From an uncultured Clostridia bacterium (lineage in GTDB: Bacteria; Bacillota_A; Clostridia; Oscillospirales; Oscillospiraceae), in the NCBI GenBank assembly GCA_947167435.1, contig CAMVIC010000025.1, forward strand, positions 1 to 12,191: DNA of 12,191 nucleotides, in the 5' to 3' direction. The notes under the pieces are model-generated. The model was not told the origin of the DNA. It did no database searches and saw only the letters and a list, made by a program, of their open reading frames with translations. Positions 7,145 through 12,191 of this stretch are shown here, piece by piece. The position numbers and the translations under genes are program-made. Every line of letters begins with the position of its first letter. Position 1 is the stretch's first letter.

Positions 7145-7645
7145 ATGAAAAGAGTATTCAAGGTAGCAATCGGTCTCATCCTGGCAGTTGCGCTTCTGAG
7201 CACCATGGCTTTCGCCGCCGGCAGCAAGACCTTCACCGTTAAGGTCACCACCACCGGCACGATGGGCACCATTGAGAGCGGTATTCCTCTCCTGACTGTC
7301 CCCATCGCTGCAAAGGCCTCCAACATCTCCGAATCCGGCCTTTCCATCCCCTGGCAGGGTGATGTCAAGGGTACTGCTGGTACCGATACCATCACTGTAT
7401 CCGTCCCCGGCTACAAGGGTGATATCTACATGTACCACTATGAGAACGGTGCTTGGGTCGAGATCGCACGCGGCACTGGTGACACCATGACCGTCTCCCC
7501 CAAGAGCTTCTCTCCCTTCGGTATTGCTATCAAGGCCCCCGCGTCTCCCAAGACTGGTGAGACCGTGCTTCCCTATGTCGCACTCGGCGTTGCCATGATC
7601 GCAGCTGCAGCTGCTGTCAGCATCCGCCGCAAGGAAGAGGCCTAA
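7145..7645 (+). CDS. Small secreted cell-wall-anchored protein with SPKTG sorting signal
   Basis: A 166-residue surface protein. Residues 1-24 are a signal peptide (basic MKRVFK, hydrophobic core, likely cleavage after AFA). The mature part, about 113 residues with no cysteine, is rich in Thr, Ser, Gly and Val and looks like beta sandwich. It includes TITVSVPG, YMYHYENGAWVEI and the SFSPFGIAI motif often seen near the end of clostridial anchored proteins. The C-terminus is a complete sorting signal: SPKTG (134-138), hydrophobic segment (about 141-160) and RRKEE tail. SPKTG and related (S/P)PxTG motifs are known substrates of C. difficile SrtB, matching the class B sortase two genes upstream. 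The start follows from AAAGGAGG (7128-7135) 9 bases before ATG. An extension to 7049 would run through the promoter. Codons favour GGT, GCT, ATC and ACC more than the neighbours do, suggesting high expression. The binding role is unknown. Confidence 0.88.
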   Translation: MKRVFKVAIGLILAVALLSTMAFAAGSKTFTVKVTTTGTMGTIESGIPLLTVPIAAKASNISESGLSIPWQGDVKGTAGTDTITVSVPGYKGDIYMYHYENGAWVEIARGTGDTMTVSPKSFSPFGIAIKAPASPKTGETVLPYVALGVAMIAAAAAVSIRRKEEA

Positions 7646-7681
7646 TTGCCTCTTGAACGGCGACTGAGTTCCCATGGGAGG

Positions 7682-7716
7682 TCTCTCTCCGAGAGCTTCG
7701 TCCTCTCGGGGAGAGA
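7682..7716 (+). terminator. Strong hairpin after the surface protein gene, attenuator-like
   Basis: A 14-bp stem (7682-7695 with 7703-7716, one G-U pair) closes on a 7-base loop (CTTCGTC). It is followed by TTCTCC and a second small repeat CTCC/GGAG (7719-7722, 7728-7731), not by a true T run. It lies 37 bases after the stop codon and 47 before the phosphatase gene. It is probably a partial terminator or a 3' stabilising hairpin for the surface protein mRNA. Confidence 0.5.
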
Positions 7717-7762
7717 TTCTCCTTAAAGGAGCTTTGAGTTTAAACGATCGGGACGATCCTTT

Positions 7763-8482
7763 ATGATGGAACTGGCAGATATCCATTGCCATTTGATGCC
7801 CTATGTGGACGACGGGGCATATGATATGGAAGAGTCTGAGGCTCTGCTGCGCACCGAGGCGGCGCAGGGGGTTCGGACCATTTGTCTCACGCCGCATCTG
7901 CGGCAGGATATGTTTGAAACGCCGGATGAAGAGATAGAAGGGCGTTTTGCACAGATGCAGGAGCTGATCCGAAGGGAGCAGCTTCCCCTGCGAATCTATC
8001 ACAGCAGGGAATATCACTACGATTCCCTTTTTCGCGGCCGCCTGGAAGCGCGGCAGCTTCGCCCTCTAGGGGAGGGCAATGCGCTGCTGGTGGAATTTGG
8101 CCACCGGCACGAGCAGAGCGATATGCGCTGCGCGGTGCAGCTTGTACTGAGCGCGGGCTACACGCCGTTGCTTGCCCATGTGGAACGCTTTGACCCCATC
8201 CGGGAGGACCCGGATTTTGCGCGGGAGCTTGCAGAGCACGGTGCGCTGCTGCAGGTGAACGCGGGCAGCATTCTGGGCAGGGAAGGACTGCGCCAGAAGC
8301 TGTTCTGCAAAAAGCTGCTTCGGCAGAACCTGGTTTTCGCCGTGGGGAGCGATGCGCATGATATGCGCGTGCGCCGGGTGGAGCTGGAGGCCTGCGCCGA
8401 GCACATTCATAAGAAATTTGGAGAGGAGACCGCTCAGCGCCTGCTGCGCGACAATCCTCTTTCGATCATGAATCTTTCATGA
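7763..8482 (+). CDS. cpsB: CpsB/YwqE-type tyrosine-protein phosphatase (PHP family)
   Basis: A cytoplasmic metal-dependent phosphatase that removes phosphate from the tyrosine cluster of the partner kinase. The 239 residues match the family (about 240-255). PHP motifs are in order: DIHCHLMPYVDDGA (His8, His10, Asp16), TPH (His45), SREYHYD (Glu83, probable metal ligand), LLVEF (Glu111), HVER (His139, with Arg142 as a phosphate-binding candidate) and GSDAHD (Asp197, His199). Translation starts at ATG 7763 or 7766. Upstream there is only a weak GGGA (7750-7753), which overlaps the loop of a 5-bp GATCG/CGATC stem (7746-7758), so expression may be low. Its gene lies 48 bases before the kinase gene, the usual CpsB-CpsD pairing. 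The separation from the co-polymerase gene by three surface genes is less usual. Confidence 0.93.
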   Translation: MMELADIHCHLMPYVDDGAYDMEESEALLRTEAAQGVRTICLTPHLRQDMFETPDEEIEGRFAQMQELIRREQLPLRIYHSREYHYDSLFRGRLEARQLRPLGEGNALLVEFGHRHEQSDMRCAVQLVLSAGYTPLLAHVERFDPIREDPDFARELAEHGALLQVNAGSILGREGLRQKLFCKKLLRQNLVFAVGSDAHDMRVRRVELEACAEHIHKKFGEETAQRLLRDNPLSIMNLS

Positions 8483-8530
8483 AGCTATGACCCTTCGCAC
8501 GCCGGCGGAGGATAAAGGAGAAACAGAGTT

Positions 8531-9262
8531 ATGCAGCAAGTTGCGCTTGTGAAACGCGAACTGCCCTATGACGTCAATGAGGCAATGAAGCTTCTTCGCA
8601 CCAATCTGCAGTTTTGCGGAAAGGACAAGAAGGTCATCCTGCTCACCAGTACCCTCGCGGACGAAGGCAAGAGCACCATCTCGATGAATCTGTGCCGTTC
8701 TTTGGCGCAGCTGGGTTCCCGGGTACTTCTGATCGACGCGGATATGCGCAAGTCGGTAATCGCGGAAAACATGATCCTTGACGGAAGCGATTTCCCAGGG
8801 CTGTCTTCTCTGCTCTCGGCCCACAGCGGTCTGGAGGACGTGCTGCTGGAGACGGATGTGGAGGGCTTCCACATGATCCTGGCGGGCAAGGTTCCCCCCA
8901 ACCCGGCGGAACTGCTGTCCAACAACCGGATGACCAAGCTGGTGGAGATCTGCCGCAACGAGTATGACTATGTGGTGATTGACTGCCCGCCCATCAATCT
9001 GGTGGTGGACGCGGCCATCGTGGCTCCTCGTTGCGACGGTATTGTCATGGTGGTGGCATCCAATACGGTGCCTTACCGTCTGGCCCAGAGCGCCCTTGCG
9101 CAGATGGAGGCCACCAACACCCCCATTCTGGGCGTGGTGCTGAACATGGTGGACCAGCGCAGCGACAAGTACTATTACCGCAAGGGCTACGGCTATTACA
9201 AAAAGTACGGCTACTACGACAAGGACAAGGGCACTGACAGGAAAAAGAGCAAAAAGAAGTGA
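8531..9262 (+). CDS. cpsD: CpsD-type bacterial tyrosine kinase (BY-kinase)
   Basis: A cytoplasmic autophosphorylating tyrosine kinase that controls glycan polymerisation together with a membrane Wzz-like activator. The 243 residues lack membrane segments, as in the split Firmicute form. Walker A is TLADEGKST (41-49, Lys47), Walker A' is LLIDAD (66-71) and Walker B is YVVIDCPP (147-154). EAMKLLR (17-23) resembles the oligomerisation motif ExxRxxR with Lys in place of the first Arg. PPNPAELL (122-129) is typical of the family. The C-terminus has nine tyrosines between 214 and 229 with interspersed Lys and Gly, the autophosphorylation cluster, followed by a basic tail. AAAGGAG (8514-8520) lies 10 bases before ATG, a clearly stronger site than that of the phosphatase gene. 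The expected activator is the protein at 4392. Confidence 0.96.
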   Translation: MQQVALVKRELPYDVNEAMKLLRTNLQFCGKDKKVILLTSTLADEGKSTISMNLCRSLAQLGSRVLLIDADMRKSVIAENMILDGSDFPGLSSLLSAHSGLEDVLLETDVEGFHMILAGKVPPNPAELLSNNRMTKLVEICRNEYDYVVIDCPPINLVVDAAIVAPRCDGIVMVVASNTVPYRLAQSALAQMEATNTPILGVVLNMVDQRSDKYYYRKGYGYYKKYGYYDKDKGTDRKKSKKK

Positions 9263-9264
9263 AA

Positions 9265-9301
9265 AAACGCCTGTGCCGACCTGGAGTCGGCACAGGCGTT
9301 T
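9265..9301. terminator. Strong intrinsic terminator after the kinase gene
   Basis: A perfect 16-bp stem (9265-9280 with 9286-9301, core ACGCCTGTGCCGAC) has a 5-base loop CTGGA and starts just after the stop codon. On the + strand the T tract is short and interrupted (TTTCCGTTT). On the - strand the stem is followed by six T residues, from the GAAAAAAC at 9261-9268, so it may work better in that direction. It closes the surface-assembly cluster. Confidence 0.85.
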
Positions 9302-9307
9302 CCGTTT

Positions 9308-9322
9308 CCGGCGGTCCGCCGG
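9308..9322. repeat. GC-rich 15-base palindrome before the DUF1015 gene
   Basis: CCGGCGG and CCGCCGG flank a single central T. As RNA it could form a 6-bp hairpin with a 3-base loop. It lies between the terminator and the DUF1015 ribosome binding site. It could be an operator or a second hairpin. The function is unknown. Confidence 0.4.
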
Positions 9323-9346
9323 GTCCTTGGATTGGGAGGGGTTTTC

Positions 9347-10576
9347 ATGAATTGTTTTGGCGCTGCAAATCTCCTGCTGCCCCGCGCGGCACAGATGGAA
9401 CGCTGGGCGGTGATCGCCTGCGATCAGTTTACGTCCCAGCCGGAATACTGGGATAAAGTGAGACGGGACGTGGACGGTGCGCCCTCGGCCCTGGAGCTGA
9501 TTCTGCCGGAGGTGGAACTTAGCGGCGATTACGAGGCAAAAATCCCCGTGATCCATGGGCGGATGAAGGCCTATCTGGAACAGGGCTTTTTCCGGGAGGA
9601 GGCGGACAGCTTCGTCTATGTGGAGCGCAGCCTGGAAAACGGCGAGATCCGCCGCGGCCTGGTAGGCGCTCTGGACCTGGAGAAATATGATTATCACAGG
9701 GACGCGGAAAGCCCCGTACGGGCCACGGAGCAGACTGTGGTAGAGCGAATCCCGCCCCGGCGGAAGATCCGGGAGGGAGCGCCTCTGGAGCTGCCCCATA
9801 TCCTGCTGCTGTGTGACGACGCGTCCTGCGGCCTGATTGAGCCGCTGACGGAGGAGAAACGCTCGCTGGAGCCGCTGTACGATTTTGAGCTGATGGAGGG
9901 CGGCGGCCGCATCCGGGGCTGGCTGGTCCGGGATGAAGCGGCGGCGCGGCTGAAAGGGAGCATCCAGCGCTATGAGGCGGCCACCGCGGCACGCTTTGCC
10001 CCGGCGGCGCCCCTGCTGTACGCGGTGGGGGACGGAAACCACTCTCTGGCCACCGCAAAGGCCTGCTACGAGGCTTTGAAGGAGAGCCTGGGGGCGGAGA
10101 CCGCCCGACGGCATCCTGCGCGCTGGGCCCTTGTAGAGCTGGAAAACCTGCATGACCCGGTGCAGCACTTTGCCCCAATCCACCGGCTGGTAAAGCACTG
10201 TGACCCGGCGGCGCTGCTGCGCGATGCGCAGCGGGTCATCGGCGGCGGGGACTGCGCCGTCACCTGGTGCAGCGGCGAAAAGGCGGGACAGCTCCGGCTG
10301 AATACCGCGGGCGGCGCTCTGCCCGTTGCGGTGCTGCAGGGCTTCCTGGACGACTGGCTCGCCCGGAACGCGGGAGAGATCGACTACATCCACGGAGATG
10401 AGGATCTGCGGGAGCTGGCCCGGGCGGAGGGAGCAATCGGCTTCCTGCTGCCAGCAATCGACAAGGAGAGCTTCTTCCCCGGCATCGTGGCCGGCGGCGT
10501 ACTGCCCCGCAAGACCTTCTCCATGGGACAGGCACGGGAGAAACGCTATTATCTGGAGGCCCGCAGGATCCGGTAA
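9347..10576 (+). CDS. DUF1015 family protein
   Basis: A 409-residue soluble protein of the DUF1015 (COG4198) family, whose molecular function is not established as far as I know. Recognisable parts are the N-terminal LPRAAQMERWAVIACDQFTS, the central VGDGNHSLATAK (227-238), ENLHDPVQHFAPIHR (266-280) and the C-terminal GVLPRKTFSMG (384-394), followed by EKRYYLEARRI. No signal peptide or membrane helix is present. A link to serine metabolism has been suggested for members near ser genes and for ParB-like serine kinases, but nothing in this window supports or excludes it. ATG 9347 is chosen because GGGAGGGG (9334-9341) lies 5 bases upstream. A TTG at 9332 is in frame but has no such site. No promoter is evident after the upstream terminator, so it may depend on read-through. 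Confidence 0.88.
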   Translation: MNCFGAANLLLPRAAQMERWAVIACDQFTSQPEYWDKVRRDVDGAPSALELILPEVELSGDYEAKIPVIHGRMKAYLEQGFFREEADSFVYVERSLENGEIRRGLVGALDLEKYDYHRDAESPVRATEQTVVERIPPRRKIREGAPLELPHILLLCDDASCGLIEPLTEEKRSLEPLYDFELMEGGGRIRGWLVRDEAAARLKGSIQRYEAATAARFAPAAPLLYAVGDGNHSLATAKACYEALKESLGAETARRHPARWALVELENLHDPVQHFAPIHRLVKHCDPAALLRDAQRVIGGGDCAVTWCSGEKAGQLRLNTAGGALPVAVLQGFLDDWLARNAGEIDYIHGDEDLRELARAEGAIGFLLPAIDKESFFPGIVAGGVLPRKTFSMGQAREKRYYLEARRIR

Positions 10577-10600
10577 AGCAGAAAAAAACAACTAAACAGC

Positions 10601-10636
10601 AAAAAGCAGCCGGCTTGACAAAGCGGCTGCTTTTTT
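10601..10636. terminator. Bidirectional terminator between converging genes
   Basis: GCAGCC (10606-10611) pairs with GGCTGC (10625-10630). After a bulged G, GCTT (10613-10616) pairs with AAGC (10621-10624) around a GACA loop. Five A residues precede the stem and six T residues follow it, so it can end transcription of the DUF1015 gene on the + strand and of the ABC operon on the - strand. This is a textbook shared terminator in a 69-base convergent gap. Confidence 0.92.
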
Positions 10637-10645
10637 GCGTCATGA

Positions 10646-11443
10646 TTACTTGGAGAGGAGCACCTCGTCGCTGTCCAGCTGCATCCCGGACAGCTGCGCA
10701 AATTTCTCCACCAGCTCCTGCTTGGTCAGGTGCTTCTTCTCTTCGCCCCGCACGTCCAGAATAATGTGGCCCTCGTTCATCATGATGAGCCGGTTGCCGT
10801 GGCGGATGGCGTCGTTCATGTTGTGGGTGATCATCAGCGTGGTCAGATTGTTTTCCGACACGATCTTGTCGGAGATCTCCAGAACCTTGGCGGCAGTGGC
10901 CGGGTCCAGCGCGGCAGTGTGCTCGTCCAGGAGCAGGAGCTTGGGCTGCTTCAGAGCGGCCATCAGCAGGGTGACCGCCTGGCGCTGACCGCCGGAGAGC
11001 AGGCCTACTTTGGCGGTCATCCGGTCCTCCAGGCCCAGACCCAACATTTTGAGCACCTCGTGGTAATCCGCCCGTTCCTCCTTGGTGACGCCCCAGCGCA
11101 ATCCCCGCCGCTCTCCGCGGCGTTTGGCCAGGGCCAGGTTTTCCTCCAGCTGCATGTTGGGCGCGGTGCCCATCATGGGGTCCTGGAACACGCGGCCGAT
11201 GAGGGCTGCCCGCTTATACTCGGGCAGGGCGGTAATGTCGGTGCCGCCCAGGATGATGCGGCCCTCGTCCACCGGCCACACGCCGGCGATGGCGTTGAGC
11301 ATGGTGGATTTGCCGGCGCCGTTGCCGCCGATGACGGTGACGAAGTCGCCCGGGTCCAGATGCAGGTTCAGACCGCTCAGGGCCTTCTTTTCGTTGATGG
11401 TGCCGGGGTTGAAGGTTTTGCTGATGTTCTGCAGGTCAAGCAT
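10646..11443 (-). CDS. ABC transporter ATP-binding protein (TrpXYZ-like, COG1101 type)
   Basis: The cytoplasmic ATPase of an import ABC transporter, 265 residues. Walker A is GGNGAGKST (39-47), the Q-loop glutamine is Gln87, the signature is LSGGQ (149-153), Walker B is LLLLDEHTAALD (169-180) with catalytic Glu174, and the switch histidine is His207 in ITHNMNDA. Features outside the core, such as VFQDPMMGTAPNMQLEENLALA and LSGGQRQAVTLLMAAL, fit the COG1101 group paired with COG4120 permeases and COG2984 binding proteins. Streptococcal TrpXYZ, a tryptophan importer, belongs to this group, but substrates vary and cannot be read here. The ATG lies within the end of the permease gene (8-base overlap), indicating translational coupling. 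Confidence 0.93.
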   Translation of the reverse strand: MLDLQNISKTFNPGTINEKKALSGLNLHLDPGDFVTVIGGNGAGKSTMLNAIAGVWPVDEGRIILGGTDITALPEYKRAALIGRVFQDPMMGTAPNMQLEENLALAKRRGERRGLRWGVTKEERADYHEVLKMLGLGLEDRMTAKVGLLSGGQRQAVTLLMAALKQPKLLLLDEHTAALDPATAAKVLEISDKIVSENNLTTLMITHNMNDAIRHGNRLIMMNEGHIILDVRGEEKKHLTKQELVEKFAQLSGMQLDSDEVLLSK

Positions 11444-12191
11444 GGTCCCCGGCCCCCTTTCTCTTCAGCTTGGCAAAGGAGCTCTTCTGCTGGCCGCGCA
11501 GATAGGGCACGGCCAGGAACAGCGCCACGATGATGGCGGTAAAGAGCTTCAGGTCGTTGGAATTGAGCTTGAGCCAGAGGACGATGACCACCACCAGGTA
11601 GTACAGCACGCCGCCCAGCACCGTAAAGCTCAGGGTGCCGTAGAAGTTCAGATGCTTGCCCAGCAGCGCGCGGCCGATCACCTCGCCGATGATAACCGCC
11701 GCCAGGCCGATGACGATGGCGCCGCGGCCCATATTGATGTCCGCGAAGCCCTGGAACTGGCTCATCAGGCCGCCGGACAGGGCCACGATGCCGTTGGAGA
11801 TGGCCAGGCCCAGCACCTTCATGGAGTTGACGTTGATGCCCAGGGCGCTGCTCATGGCCTGGTTGTTGCCGGTGGCCCGCAGGGCGGAGCCCTGCTCGGT
11901 GCCGAAGTACCAGTAGAACACAGACACCAGGACCAGCGCGATCAGCGCCCCCGTCAGGATGGCGTTGGGAATATGACGGGAGGAGAGAAGCAGGTGATAC
12001 TTATCCACACTCACGGCCTTGTTGGCGGCCATACCCATGATGCGCAGGTTGATGGAATAGAGGCTGAACTGGGTCAGAATGCCCGCCAGAATCACGGGGA
12101 TGCCCAGCTTGGTGTGCAGCAGGCCAGTGACCAGGCCCGCCAGCATCCCGACCAGCACGTCTGCCAGCAGCGCCACCCAGTCTTGGGGCGG
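11436..12191 (-). CDS. ABC transporter permease (COG4120 type), 5' end beyond the window
   Basis: The membrane subunit partnering the ATPase downstream. The frame stays open to the window edge (PPQDW precedes the GTG at 12176), so the N-terminus is missing. About 250 of an expected 290-300 residues are present. Several hydrophobic helices are visible, for example ADVLVGMLAGLVTGLLHTKL, AILTGALIALVLVSVFYWYF, a long GAIVIGLAAVIIGEVIG segment and LGGVLYYLVVVIVLWL. The loop around RATGNNQAMSSALGINVNSMKVLGLAISNG and GLMSQFQGFADINMGRG, split across cytoplasmic turns, is characteristic of this permease group. The C-terminus is basic (LKRKGAG). The substrate-binding protein gene, which usually starts such operons, would lie outside the window beyond 12191. 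Annotating GTG 12176 as the start would be wrong. Confidence 0.9.
   Translation of the reverse strand, partial: PPQDWVALLADVLVGMLAGLVTGLLHTKLGIPVILAGILTQFSLYSINLRIMGMAANKAVSVDKYHLLLSSRHIPNAILTGALIALVLVSVFYWYFGTEQGSALRATGNNQAMSSALGINVNSMKVLGLAISNGIVALSGGLMSQFQGFADINMGRGAIVIGLAAVIIGEVIGRALLGKHLNFYGTLSFTVLGGVLYYLVVVIVLWLKLNSNDLKLFTAIIVALFLAVPYLRGQQKSSFAKLKRKGAGDHA

Noticed and set aside
6959..8017. A 352-codon open frame on the - strand
   Set aside because: Spans the LCP, surface protein and phosphatase genes in antisense, including hairpins and promoter. The translation looks random.
8477..10591. A 704-codon open frame on the - strand
   Set aside because: It lies antisense to the kinase and DUF1015 genes, crosses the strong terminator, and its translation is low-complexity with no family resemblance. 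It is a by-product of GC-rich codon bias on the + strand.

Overview
The window looks like a chromosomal segment of a GC-rich, low-oxygen-gut type Firmicute of class Clostridia (Oscillospirales-like). This rests on Gram-positive features: a class B sortase, an LCP protein, the split Wzz/BY-kinase system, a SPKTG cell-wall sorting signal, AAAGGAG-type ribosome binding sites and sigma-A promoters. The genus cannot be read from the sequence. No rRNA, tRNA, CRISPR array, transposase or integrase was seen.

Region 1 (1-3854, + strand) is the end of a hexuronate catabolism operon: altronate dehydratase uxaA (only its first few codons are missing), uronate isomerase uxaC, and an unassigned TIM-barrel sugar isomerase/epimerase coupled to uxaC by a TGATG overlap. 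A hairpin just after the third gene probably ends the operon.

Region 2 (about 3855-4391) is a long non-coding stretch with several inverted repeats, a near-consensus promoter (P1), a probable second promoter (P2) and a long leader for the next operon.

Region 3 (4392-9301, + strand) is a compact surface-assembly cluster: a Wzz/CpsC-like polysaccharide co-polymerase, a class B sortase with a TPEP-repeat stalk, an LCP (LytR-CpsA-Psr) glycopolymer ligase, a 166-residue secreted protein ending in a SPKTG sorting signal, a CpsB/YwqE-type PHP tyrosine phosphatase, and a CpsD-type tyrosine kinase with a C-terminal tyrosine cluster. There are no glycosyltransferases. The combination suggests that phosphotyrosine-controlled glycan assembly, LCP transfer and sortase anchoring converge on one small abundant surface protein. 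That link is inference, and it is the most interesting feature of the window.

Region 4 (9347-10576, + strand) is a lone DUF1015 gene. A bidirectional terminator (10601-10636) separates it from Region 5 (10646-12191, - strand), the ATPase and the incomplete permease of an ABC importer of the TrpXYZ-like (COG1101/COG4120) type.
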